Assembly: GCF_000002985.6 (NCBI RefSeq) | Contig: NC_003279.8 | Location: 6,510,001 to 6,574,000, forward strand | Direction: 5' to 3' | Length of the DNA stretch: 64,000 nt | DNA from: Caenorhabditis elegans | Taxonomy: Eukaryota; Nematoda; Chromadorea; Rhabditida; Rhabditidae | Notes under the pieces: model-generated | What the model was told of the DNA's origin: nothing | Seen by the model: only the letters and a program-made list of their open reading frames with translations | The model's database searches: none | Made by a program: the position numbers and the translations under genes | In this document: positions 51,601 through 62,430 of the stretch, one piece after another | Layout: the number at the start of each line of letters is the position of its first letter | How positions within the stretch are numbered: the first letter of the stretch is position 1

Positions 51601-52299
51601 TGCTCCGGATGATAAACGAGTTGCTAGTCGAAATGCAATGATGTTGAGAAGACATGTAACTGAAGCAAACGATATGGAGAATATCAAATGTGTACTTATT
51701 TTTAGATTTTTGAAAACAAAACAACATACTGAAACTCATGTTTCTCTTAAATTCCTAATAGTTCAATTCAATTTCAGGTGTGCTCTAATCAAGACGCTGT
51801 GCATGCCTACCTTCATCCCATCGTTGATTCATCATCAGAAAAACTTCGATGGCGCCAGATGAATATTCCATTGATCCGTCGAATTCTTCATCAACGCCTT
51901 CAATGGCCTGATCGCAAACAGCACAACGAAGAGCAGAATTCATTTGACGCTTTCGAAAAATGGAATAATTTTCTAAAATCCGGTGGACAAAGCCAAATGC
52001 GATTAGACCGATTTTTCGCACAGAAATTGGATAGTTCTCTCGAACTAAAATGGTCGAAAAAAATTGTCGAGGCGCTGGACAAAATTGGACAACGTGTAGC
52101 GGGAACTATGAAAAACAATGAAATGTCAAAAGAAAAGAAAGTTGATAAACAAATCAAGAAGAGCAAAACAGCTGTGAAACGTGTAACTCGTGCCAGAGGA
52201 ATAGGTCGCGGGAAAGGAGGAGCACTTCTTGTACCAGCTAATAGTAAACTGAATCTATCTGAGGAAAGCAGTTCTAATGATTCTTTTGATGAATTTTAG
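48700..52299 (+). CDS. xpg-1: XPG/ERCC5-family structure-specific DNA endonuclease, ~820 aa
   Basis: 3'-side nuclease of nucleotide excision repair. Nine exons (48700-48787, 48922-49160, 49623-49949, 50005-50088, 50346-50781, 50829-51302, 51353-51513, 51560-51691, 51778-52299) join in frame. The N region has MGITGLWKIVEP, LAIDVSIWIYQA and VFVFDGPQVPPLKR with the metal-binding Asp residues. The I region has GIPWIESPGEAEAQCVELER and VVSDDSDVWAFGAQHVYRH. The helix-hairpin follows (ALLSGGDYCAGLVKVGAIGA). Between N and I lies the long acidic spacer typical of XPG, not FEN1. A PCNA-binding box, QMRLDRFF (pattern QxxLxxFF), lies at about 51993-52016, then a basic tail (GIGRGKGG). Intron 2 (49161-49622) carries a dispersed repeat, so reading through it gives a false longer exon. 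Confidence 0.93.
49300..49395. repeat. Copy of the dispersed repeat in an xpg-1 intron
   Basis: AATACGGCGCACGGTCTCGAAAC at about 49301 and ATGCGCCTTTAAGTAGTACTG at about 49364 form the usual paired ends. The copy creates a spurious open frame across the intron. Confidence 0.7.
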
Positions 52300-52706
52300 T
52301 TTTTAGCTAATTTATCTATTGAAAATAAATAAAAATGTTGCATTTTACACCAATTTCTTTTATTACGTTGAAGTTATTCTGTCAATTTGTGAATATTTTA
52401 TTGATATTAATATTTAATACAAAATAATGAATTTAGCCTTCTCTTACAATTGAGCACAAAATGTGCAATGTTCTAATGTGTTCTATTTTATGTTCTATTT
52501 ATAATATATTTATTGTATAATTAAATATAAATATTGTGCGCTGCAAGTGCGCCCCTTTGAACTAGTGTTCTGTTGGCATTTTCCATGCGTCGAATTTCTC
52601 TCCTTTTCACGTTTTCTCTCTATTAATAGAATAATTATAATTTTGTATTGCTTCTTATCCAATTCGAATAAATTTGTAAAAATATTTCAACTTTTCAGCC
52701 AAGATC
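52300..52706. other. Spacer between xpg-1 and the p24 gene
   Basis: An AATAAA at about 52326 follows the xpg-1 stop. The rest is AT-rich, with a GC-richer patch at 52540-52560 (GCGCTGCAAGTGCGCC) that forms a small inverted repeat. A CTTTTCAG acceptor at 52691-52698 lies 8 bases before the next ATG. Confidence 0.45.
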
Positions 52707-53535
52707 ATGCTCAAATTTGTCATAGTTTCATCAATTCTTGTGGCCCTAGGTCTGTCAATCGAATTGACATTCGAACTTCCAGACAACGCAAATCAGTGTT
52801 TTTATGAAGATCTGAAAAAGGATGTTGACACAGTGTTTGAATTCCAAGTTAGTATTTCAATTGAAAATCGTAGAAACTGTAATAATTTGATAATTTCAGG
52901 TTGTTACTGGAGGCCATTATGACGTAGACTTGATCATTGAGGATCCAAATGGAAAAGTTTTGTATAAAGATACTAAAAAGCAGTACGACAGTATCAACTT
53001 CAAGGCCGAAGTTGAAGGAACATACAAAGCATGCTTTTCAAATGAATTCTCCACATTCTCTCATAAAATCGTTTACATGGATTGGCAATTCGGTGATCAA
53101 AATGCTCTTCATGCTGCCGTTACTCAAGGAGCTCATGCAATGACTCAATTAGAAAATTATGCAGTCGCTATTGGAGATAAATTGAGAACAGTAAGATTTT
53201 TATTTAAAAAGATTTATTTTTACAATTAGAAAATGCTCAAAACGTAACTTTTTCGAATTTTATGAATTCGTTCATTTTTCCAACTCTATTTTGCTGGGAG
53301 CTTACTAAAAAAGTTGTTCACCCGACATTTGACATACTTATAAACTTTTTTGTAGATTGATGACTATCAAACTCATCATCGTCTCCGTGAAGCAACTGGT
53401 CGCAAACGTGCAGAAGAACTCAACGAGCGCGTGATGATCTGGTCCCTTGGTCAATCTGCCGTCGTAGTATTCATTGGAATTGGCCAAGTTTTCCTGCTCA
53501 AATCATTTTTCAATGATAAAAGAACTCGTTATTAA
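52707..53535 (+). CDS. tmed-3: p24 family cargo receptor (TMED), 203 aa
   Basis: Three exons (52707-52847, 52900-53190, 53356-53535) join in frame. The signal peptide ([17 protein letters not shown]) precedes the GOLD domain [20 protein letters not shown] with the conserved QCF.ED and a second Cys ([10 protein letters not shown]) for the disulfide. A coiled-coil region, a C-terminal membrane segment ([19 protein letters not shown]) and a short tail [10 protein letters not shown] follow. The FF motif is the COPII-binding signal of p24 proteins, and the basic end fits COPI. The protein cycles between ER and Golgi. It is closest in look to the gamma subfamily (TMED3/7). The symbol is recalled from the locus and is less certain than the family. 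Confidence 0.9.
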
Positions 53536-53710
53536 TTTTTTCACACCATTGCTCTTTTTTTTGTAATTAGCAGCCTTCTCATTTTAATGGGTCCCGTCAG
53601 TTGTTTTGCCCCTTTTCCTCCCTTTGATACATAGCATAAGAATATAATTTATTGATTTATAACTGAGTTTCATAACATAAAAACCCGAAGCAATTTTATG
53701 CAATTGAGAA

Positions 53711-54449
53711 TTATTCAGGAATGTCTCCGTTGAGAACTGACTGATATTCCTGGAGTCTCCGAAGAAGTGCGTCATTTTGATTAAGAAGAGTTTGGATTCC
53801 GTTTACGAGCGTCTTGCGTTTTTCACGGTTTCGCTTAGCCTGAAAGTTGATTGAACTGAATCGAAAACTTATTCAAAGTACAAAATAAAATTATGACACA
53901 CCTGATTTTCGGGAGTAGTTTCAGTGATAATATTCATCCCATCAAGAGTTTCCAGATGTCTTTCCGCCTCTTCGTTGAAATATTTCACTTTCTTTTCCAG
54001 CTTTTTCCCCATCTCGACCTGCTTTGGTTTTTCGAGAAAACCACGTTCCAAATCAGCGACATCTCTCAAATTGAGATCATAGGCTTTTTGAAGATTGCTC
54101 AAATTATGCTTCTCATATTGCATGAGCATTTTGAAGCCCGCGTCATCAACCAAAGCATTTTTTCCACCCATCACAATGATTTTATCATTTTCTTTAAAAT
54201 TTAAAGTAGAAAGGGAGACATCGTCGGCGCCTTGAAGAAACTTTCCTGTAAAATACTTTGTCTCATTATTCCAAAAAATCAGAAACAACCTCTGTGCAAC
54301 AACTTCATGGTTTCAACATCAACATCATTGTCGGTGGCGATTCGATCGCGTAGCTGCCCAAGTGTCAAAATAGATTCGTCTTCTCCTTGATTTTCCTCAA
54401 GAATGTCGATTGTAGTTTGAACGGATGAACACGACACATTCACCTTCAT
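53711..54449 (-). CDS. bag-1: BAG-1 co-chaperone
   Basis: Three exons (54449-54290, 54245-53902, 53839-53711) give exactly 210 residues. The N-terminal ~80 residues form a ubiquitin-like domain (MKVNVSCSSVQTTIDILEEN through LSTLNFKENDKIIVMGGK). A linker follows, then a C-terminal BAG helical bundle (KLEKKVKYFNEEAERHLETL, then NREKRKTLVNGIQTLL) that binds the ATPase domain of Hsp70 and promotes nucleotide exchange. ATTTTCAG lies two bases before the ATG. The gene starts 418 bp after the mei-2 stop on the same strand, so the two may form an operon. Confidence 0.95.
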
Positions 54450-54451
54450 TT

Positions 54452-54459
54452 CTGAAAAT
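54452..54459 (-). promoter_or_regulatory. Probable trans-splice acceptor of bag-1
   Basis: ATTTTCAG ends two bases upstream of the bag-1 start, with no upstream exon in frame. Confidence 0.6.
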
Positions 54460-54867
54460 TGATTTTGAGACAGTTTTAGCAGTGGGAGAAGCCTCCGAGT
54501 GTCGATAAATAAGAAATTGGAACAAAATTATTGTTAACTTATTAGAAAATTAAGAAACTTCTAGAAATGACGAGAAGCTTATGCGAAAATCAGTTCCTCC
54601 ACGAGGTGTACACATCGATTGCAATGGGGCGCACTCGCTCAGAGACTTCAGAGAAAAACGATTCCATAGACAATGAATCACCGTTTTCGTACGATACTGT
54701 GAGGGACATTAAATTAGCCCATTTTTGTTTTTAAGTCACAATACGAGAGCACATGATAGTTTTTATATTGGACATGTAAGAAACACAATGTATGAGCAAT
54801 AAAATAAACAGTGAGTTGGGTGATAACCATCGGTTGAATAATAAGTATGCAATTATTTACAAGAAAA

Positions 54868-55850
54868 TTACTTATGGCTGGAAACTTTTTTCAATCGCTC
54901 GAGAATGGCATCGAGTTTGTAAATTGTCTCCTGGTCAATCTGTTTGTAGATTTTGTCCCGATTTTTAACTATTTTGCGAAAATTGTGAATGCACTCTGTT
55001 GCTTTTGCAGCTCGCTCTTCAGCTACCACATCGACTCCAATTCGCCGAGTTTTGGTGGATGCAAATCCGATGATTGTGTCCAGTAAACTGTTGGTAATTG
55101 ATGCAAGAGCCTTCAAGCAAGCCGATCGCTTCCCATAATTGTCGCTCGTGATATTTTCTGAATTACAAAACATTAGAATAAATTTATCAGGAAGCAAAAC
55201 CAACCCATGATAAATGTTAAACAAGCATGGCACGAGTTGAGACACCAAGAGTTTCTACTATTCAGAATTCTAATGACTGTGGGAGCGAGTTGGTTGTCGT
55301 TTGACAATATCTGTTCCATGTTACTTGTGAAACTCTTCATCTTATAAACACGAAGATCTGAAAAGAAAACATAAACTGAAAAATCAAAACTCTGCAAATC
55401 CTACTTCTGCTCTCTCGCTTCGCACAAACACCGATTTTATTCACTTCCTCGGTGCATGCGGACCACAACGACGCGTTTGATGACATGACTGACACGGATG
55501 ATTCTGGGGAGGATTTTGGCAAAGAACTGCTATGTTCTTCACCTCTCGAAACCGGGTTCCGAGACAATTCCTTCTTCGACTCGGAATGCAATGGACGTCT
55601 TGAGCGAGTATTTGTGAACTCGGGCAGATCGGCTTTCACAGTTCGAGAACTCCCGATGAAAGTGATGGGAACGTCCTTTTCCGCACCGCGTCTGAAAAAA
55701 ATATAATCGCTTCAGATACTTTTTTCGTAGAACTCACCGACTCGAAGTAGATCTTGTATTTGGTCTGTTTTCAGCGGATTTCGGAATGTCGTTGAGAGGC
55801 TTCCTATTTTTTGCATGTGTTAGTTTTTTCCGGTCGTCAAGCCCTGACAT
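54868..55850 (-). CDS. mei-2: MEI-2, katanin p80-like subunit of the meiotic microtubule-severing enzyme
   Basis: Four exons (55850-55738, 55691-55405, 55357-55205, 55157-54868) give exactly 280 residues, the MEI-2 length. The N-terminal ~150 residues are basic and Ser/Thr-rich (MSGLDDRKKLTHAKNRKPLN...), suited to microtubule binding. The C-terminal half is helical and resembles the con80 domain of katanin p80 (SNMEQILSNDNQLAPTVIRI, NSWCLNSCHACLTFIM, ALASITNSLLDTIIGFA). It is known to partner MEI-1 in severing microtubules in the oocyte spindle. TTTTTCAG directly abuts the ATG, a trans-splice acceptor. It is upstream of bag-1 and divergent from the coiled-coil gene at 56.2 kb. Confidence 0.95.
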
Positions 55851-56004
55851 CTGAAAAATTTCAAAATTTCAAATTTAAGAAGAGACAAACATTTTATAAT
55901 TGGAAAAAAACACAAGATATCAAAATTAGACGAAAGAAAGGAACTAGTAAACAAGAAAAAACCGTTTTCCCGCATAAAAGAAATTCCCGCGTAATTCTTT
56001 GAAG

Positions 56005-56070
56005 TACTATCGTACCCCGCATGAGCGCTGCGGGACCCGAATAACATCTCATATGCGCCTTTAAAGTTTT
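56005..56070. repeat. Copy of the dispersed repeat in the mei-2 upstream spacer
   Basis: AAGTACTATCGTACCCCGC, GCTGCGGGACC and ATATGCGCCTTTAAAG mark a copy in the 320-bp spacer between mei-2 and the divergent plus-strand gene. Confidence 0.6.
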
Positions 56071-56172
56071 TAATATAAAGCTGGATTTTTTAATCCTAAG
56101 TATTTACTTTTGCCTCATTCCAATGAATTCTTGAAACGATATATTTAATATTTAATTTAGTTCTTATAGTAA

Positions 56173-58766
56173 ATGGCTCCAGTACTTGGTTTGTTGGAAA
56201 ATGAAGCGAAAGTCAAGTCGATCATCAGAAAGTAAGTCACCAAAAAAAGAAACAGTTTATATTAATTTAATTTCAGCAATAACCTACTCGAAAAAAAGTT
56301 TTCGAGCTTTCAAAGACAGTGTAGAGACCTATCAAGAAACCATGCACTCCGTAGGCGATTTTCGTTCTTGGTTGCAAACGAATTACATTTTTTCAGTCGA
56401 TTCGTGTTGTTCACAAGTCAAACATTCGGCAACAGCCGCAGAAGAAATGTCAGTCAGCGATAAAGATGTGAAAAATCACCAGAAGAAACTTCATTCATTT
56501 TTGGCACAGTCTACTGATCAAGGTATCATTTTCCTTTTAACTTTTAATATTTTAGTTTTCGTGTTTCAGTTAACTCCACGATTGATAAAATGGATTTTTT
56601 CTGTTCCAAGGGCAATCACTCTCTTCCGATGGAAATGTCAGTGCTTTCGATCACACTTCCATATGAAGCGTGTATTGAAAAATCTGCAAAAAAACACGAA
56701 ACTATGGTTTTTTCCATTGATGAAGTTTCGAGTGCTGTTCAGCACCTGGAAAATGAAAAAGTCGATGTGGAAAAGCGTCAATCTTCAACAGGCAAACTTA
56801 TATTTCAAACTGAAAAAGAAATTATGAAGCTAAAAGAAGAGATTCAAGTAAATACAAATCTCGAGTCAAATATTATTCAATTGTCTCTGGAGAAGCTTTC
56901 TTCAGTCAAAGACTCTTCTACGAGTGAAAATGTTTATAAAGCGAAACTGGAAGAGGAGGTATTTCTGTTTCATAAAAAAGGATGTAAAATTTATAATTTA
57001 GATAAACGAAGCCAGGCAAATATATGAAGACGCATTGAAACAGGATGTGATCAGCCAAGAATCAGCTATGATGACCCAGCAACTAGAATCTCTTAATGAG
57101 TTGTGCTCTGACCTCAGTGATCTTAACAAAATTAATCTTACATCTATCGAAAAGTTTCCTGATTGCAATGAGGTATGCGAGCTCTCCGATGAACTGCAAA
57201 CTCTTGAAAAGTCTGAAGCTGAAAACTCAGAAAGTATAATAAATCTCGAGGCGTCGTTGGAAGATATTAAATATCAGAACAAGAAAGTCCGTAAGAGTTT
57301 TGATCAAATAAACCAATTGGAAAACGCATATATCGTTAAAAAAGAGGTTCTGACTCGGAAGAAATCTGCTATCGAGGACGTCAAGCGACAAATTGCTGAA
57401 AGCAAAATCACATTAAATAAATTGAAAGTGACTGTCCGTGCTGTGGAACGATCTGACACCCCAGAGAATGTGGAATCAAAGAAAGAAGTATTTATTCATT
57501 CAAATTCAGTATATTACAAGTCTTGTTTCAGGAGGCTTTTCGGCGTCTCGTGGCATCTAGCACTGAACTTCCCGGACCAGAGTCATTCCAGCGTGACAAT
57601 GTTCGAAATGTGGAGAAATCATTGCGTTTTAAGAAGTGGAACCAAAGAACCACGTCGCAGTCGTCGTTCACTTCAGGTAAGATGTTTAATTGTTTTTATA
57701 CCAATTTGATTACAACCACATGTTTACTTTTTTGAATAACAAAATACGACGCTTTCAAAGAAGTTTGCAAAGTTTTTTTAATAGACTTTGTGTCAAAGAA
57801 GAAATAAATTTATAATTATTTATAGTTTTAGATTCAACACGATCTATTGGACCGATTGGTGTGCATTATCCAGGGATAAAACTTATCAACAAAGACGCTG
57901 CAACGCCCACTGAAGTTATTCGGAAGATTACATCGGAGCTAAATGAATCTGCTACTTCTGAAGATTCAACATTCGATGACGATACAGGCACAACACAGGA
58001 TGAGTCTGGATTGAATGCATTCTTTAATTCTCCGGTTAGCAAAGAACAAACTTCAATGCGTCCACAGTTTTCAATGATTGCTCATATGGAGAAGTATGAT
58101 ACAATGCAGGCCAAGAAAAACATGGATAAATTGCCTGATAATGTTCGCCGAGAAAGCGAAATGGAACACATTTCCCATAATTACGGCCGTAATAATAATT
58201 TTTACAGTACGAAAAATTCTGATTACTTCAGGTCCCTCTGAAGTTAACCGCCCGGCGAGTGTTTCATCTAAACGCCACGATCCGGCTGCAAGTATATCGG
58301 CAACATCGGAAGAGTCGATCCTATCTGGAACCACTCAGGATGAATCTATGCTCAATGATTTCTTCAATCCAACAGGCACCGACGAAAAACTTAACGACGT
58401 TGAGTTTTCCATGACTGCGCATGTGGCAGAATTCGATAACAGACAAAAAGCAAAAAGAGCTGCAGAGCAAATTAAGAAGAGTTCTTCAAAAATATCTGGC
58501 AAAAAAGAGGAATCAGTTGCAGATGATAAAAGTGGTTCTTGAATTCTGAATAAGCTTGACAATTTGCAACTATTTTCAGGCTCTGGCAACAGCTACGTAG
58601 CTGAAAGTGAAGCTGGCTTCTCACAAGGATCTGAGGAAAACGAATCCATGGATGATGAGGTTTGTGTCTCTTAATGGAATATTCATGAAACATTTATTGT
58701 TTTCAGGATTTGGTTGCTCCAGATGATGGCGGTCTAGATCAAACGATTTGGGATGGTGACGACTAA
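56173..58766 (+). CDS. Coiled-coil protein with internal duplication, ~692 aa, function unknown
   Basis: Ten exons (56173-56231, 56277-56350, 56397-56522, 56570-56958, 57002-57487, 57532-57676, 57832-58188, 58232-58534, 58580-58659, 58707-58766) join in frame. Residues ~20-430 are dominated by coiled coil with heptad Leu/Ile and many Glu/Lys (for example EKEIMKLKEEIQVNTNLESN, ENSESIINLEASLEDIKYQN). From ~500 on the protein is polar and contains two related blocks: GTTQDESGLNAFFN...FSMIAHMEKYD and GTTQDESMLNDFFN...FSMTAHVAEFD. The end is acidic with aromatic residues (LDQTIWDGDD). A long central coiled coil with a disordered acidic tail is the layout of spindle, centromere and synaptonemal-complex proteins, but I see no proof for any of these. 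It is divergent from mei-2. Confidence 0.8.
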
Positions 58767-59608
58767 AACTTTCTACATTCTAATTTAATTCATACTTTTT
58801 TGTGTTCCTCTTATACGGAATTTTCGCGTAATCTTGTACTATTCCATCATGTTCCTATTGTTTGTGATCTGTTATAAGTTATAAATCATTGTTCTTTAAT
58901 ATTTCAATATTATTGCTGTCACTGTCAAAATGCTAATTAAATTTATCTTTAAAAATCAATTTAAATGTTTAAGTCCTGTAAATATTTATTAAACCGTCGA
59001 ATTTCAGGAAAAATAACTGTTATAAAATTTATTTTACATGTTAACATGCATGTTAGAAAAGAAGAATTTTACATGTCAACATGCATGTTAGAAAAGAAGA
59101 GTACTTGAGAAATTACAAAAGTTTGTATGTATTTACTTGTTTCAATAGTTTTCATTTGTCTGTGGTCGTTGTCTCGCTGAAAAAGACGGGCGGTGCGAGA
59201 AAAAGGGTTTTATTTGGACACTAAACTCAATAAAGATACACTTTTTTGATTTCGCTCGCTAAAACTTTTCAATTTCAATACTTCACTTTTGCATCATTTT
59301 TCGTGCAGCTCTCTGCGTCTCCGCTTTCAAACACTTCTATTTTGGGTCAATTCTGTTTTTTTTCTTGTTCAGTTTCGAATCAATAGTTTAGCGCGGCTCC
59401 AAACATCTAGAAAATCCTTCAAGAAGAGAGCACGAGAAATTGAGAATTTCTTGAGAAATGAGAGAAATGTTAGAGATACGTGATAGAAGAGTTGTTTACG
59501 TGCAAAAATCTCACACAGAAAACGTTTCTCAATTTTATTCTCATTTCTTTCAACATTTCAATAAGTCAATGAAATAGTGCTTGACAGAAGAGACGGAGAG
59601 AAATAGAG
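58767..59608. promoter_or_regulatory. Spacer and upstream region of ipgm-1
   Basis: It contains a 35-bp tandem duplication at 59031-59100 and a GC-richer patch near 59180-59210 (AAGACGGGCGGTGCGAG). Pyrimidine-rich runs at about 59300-59370 resemble nematode core-promoter T-blocks. No exon was found. Confidence 0.45.
59031..59100. repeat. 35-bp tandem duplication
   Basis: Two adjacent copies begin ATTTTACATGT (59031 and 59066) and differ by a single base (TTAACATG versus TCAACATG). Each holds the palindrome CATGCATG. Confidence 0.9.
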
Positions 59609-62430
59609 ATGTTCGTAGCCCTGGGCGCTCAAATTTATCGGCAATATTTCGGACGACGCGGTGAGCGGTTTTTGGATTCTTGTTGTTCTCTTTTTTAATT
59701 TTTTTCTCACTGGTTATATTTTAAATTTCTCGAAACAAAATTGATCGATGATCAAACTTCTTATTTGATAACGAATCAACAGTTTTGATTTAATTCCATT
59801 TTTCATAATCTCGTCATTTTGTTTTGCCTTTTTTTTAATTGTCCTTTTTTCTTTCTAATACCTATTTTTATATTAATTGATTGCTAATGTTTTAATTTTA
59901 ATGGAGGTTACATTTAAAAGTTTTGCTCCGAATATATTTGAAAGAAATTCCTTCACAAGCATCATCTAGTATTTTTATTCTTTTTATATTTTGTGCGAGA
60001 AATCACAATCCCCCTATAACAGCTAATAGTTTTCGCCTTTAAACTCAAAAATTTTTCAATTTGCATCATATTCCGATATTTTTCAGGAATGGCGATGGCA
60101 AATAACAGTTCGGTGGCCAATAAGGTCTGTCTCATCGTTATTGATGGATGGGGAGTTTCTGAAGATCCTTACGGTAACGCTATTCTCAACGCACAGACAC
60201 CAGTTATGGACAAGCTGTGTTCGGGTAAGATTTTATTTATTTCAAAATTGTTAACCCAAGAACATTTTTCCAGGCAATTGGGCTCAAATTGAGGCACATG
60301 GTCTTCATGTTGGTCTCCCAGAAGGATTGATGGGAAATTCGGAAGTCGGACATTTGAACATCGGAGCCGGACGTGTTATCTATCAAGACATTGTTCGTAT
60401 TAATCTGGCAGTCAAGAACAACAAATTTGTATGCTTCCAATATTATTTCAGAATATTATATTTCGTAAATTTTAGGTGACTAATGAGAGCTTGGTGGATG
60501 CTTGCGATCGTGCTAAAAACGGAAATGGACGTCTTCATCTGGCCGGACTTGTTTCTGACGGAGGTGTTCATTCTCATATTGGTAATATTCATTTATTTAT
60601 TTTCAATTTATGATTTTTCTCATTTCAGATCACATGTTTGCTTTGGTTAAGGCCATCAAAGAGCTCGGAGTTCCAGAACTTTACCTTCATTTCTACGGAG
60701 ATGGTCGTGATACTTCTCCAAACAGTGGAGTTGGATTCCTTGAACAAACCCTCGAGTTCTTGGAGAAAACTACTGGGTTAGAATAATGTGATAATTTATG
60801 GGGTTATTCAAGTAGTGTCGGAAAATTAAAAAGTGTAGAAAAATTACGCCACAACTGTATTCAAGTATATAAAAACATGTATTTAAATACATTTGTGACG
60901 TCACAAATATATTTAAATACATTTCGCTACATTACTTGAATAACCCCATTAGGAAACATGTTTAAAAATATTTTCAGATATGGAAAACTAGCTACTGTAG
61001 TTGGCCGCTACTATGCTATGGATCGCGATAACAGATGGGAGCGTATCAATGTTGCATACGAGGCAATGATTGGAGGTGTTGGAGAGACTTCCGATGAGGC
61101 TGGGGTATGATTTTAGCGTATAAACTGATTAACAATTCAAAAGACGAAGAATGAACAGTTTTGGATTTCGTTTAATTATAATTTTCTAGGTATCAAAAAT
61201 CATTTACTAAATATAAAGTAGTTTTCTTCCGTACAATGTATGATATACCAAGATGCAAACTTTTCACTTTAAATCAACAAAAATTCAAATTCATTTCAAT
61301 TAAAAATGTTTCCGAGAGAAATTCGAATTCTAATTTCAGCAAGTTTAAATAATATCTAAAATTATCATTTTCCAGGTTGTTGAAGTTGTTCGCAAGCGTT
61401 ACGCTGCTGATGAAACAGACGAATTCTTGAAGCCAATCATTCTTCAAGGAGAGAAAGGACGTGTTCAAAATGACGATACAATCATCTTCTTCGACTACCG
61501 TGCTGATCGTATGCGTGAGATTTCTGCAGCAATGGGAATGGATCGTTACAAGGATTGCAATTCGAAGTTAGCTCATCCATCAAATCTTCAAGTATATGGA
61601 ATGACTCAATACAAAGCCGAGTTCCCATTCAAATCGCTGTTCCCGCCAGCATCGAACAAAAATGTATTGGCTGAGTGGCTCGCCGAGCAAAAAGTTTCGC
61701 AATTTCATTGTGCGGAAACCGAAAAATACGCTCACGTTACATTTTTCTTCAATGGAGGACTTGAAAAACAATTTGAGGGAGAAGAAAGGTGTTTAGTGCC
61801 CAGTCCAAAGGTAATACTTTGATGATATAACTTCGAAAATTGAATATTTCCAGGTCGCAACTTACGATCTTCAACCAGAAATGTCTGCGGCCGGCGTTGC
61901 TGACAAAATGATTGAACAACTCGAGGCTGGAACTCATCCATTCATTATGTGCAACTTTGCTCCACCAGATATGGTCGGGCATACGGGAGTCTATGAAGCT
62001 GCTGTCAAGGCCTGTGAAGCTACTGATATCGCAATCGGAAGAATCTATGAAGCAACTCAAAAGCACGGATACTCACTTATGGTTACTGCTGATCACGGAA
62101 ATGCTGAAAAGATGAAGGCTCCAGATGGTGGAAAACACACTGCTCACACATGTTACCGTGTTCCACTCACTTTGAGCCATCCAGGATTCAAATTTGTCGA
62201 TGTGAGTTTTTGTCAAACGTTTGAAATTTTTATTTAAAAAAAAACAGAAACCCATATGTTAAATGAAAATATTAATTTACAAACGGGTGTAAATAGCTAT
62301 TCACTTCACACGTTTACAGCCAGCCGACCGTCATCCGGCCCTTTGTGATGTTGCTCCAACAGTTCTCGCTATTATGGGACTCCCTCAACCAGCTGAAATG
62401 ACTGGGGTCTCGATTGTTCAGAAGATCTAG
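59609..62430 (+). CDS. ipgm-1: Cofactor-independent phosphoglycerate mutase
   Basis: Interconverts 3- and 2-phosphoglycerate in glycolysis without 2,3-bisphosphoglycerate, a type absent from mammals. Nine exons (59609-59660, 60087-60224, 60274-60428, 60476-60581, 60629-60776, 60978-61104, 61376-61810, 61854-62201, 62320-62430) give 539 residues, the known long form. Starting at the Met in exon 2 (60090) gives the 521-residue short form, so an alternative promoter or trans-splice is likely. Active-site blocks are VIDGWG, the Ser in [54 protein letters not shown] and [10 protein letters not shown], which supply the metal ligands and phosphoserine. The intron between exons 5 and 6 contains a MITE. 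Confidence 0.97.
60798..60949. repeat. MITE with 17-bp perfect terminal repeats in an ipgm-1 intron
   Basis: ATGGGGTTATTCAAGTA at 60798-60814 is exactly inverted at 60933-60949. The inside holds a second palindrome, ATTTGTGACGTCACAAAT at 60889-60906, and repeated TATTTAAATACATTT blocks. It is 152 bp and non-coding. Confidence 0.85.
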
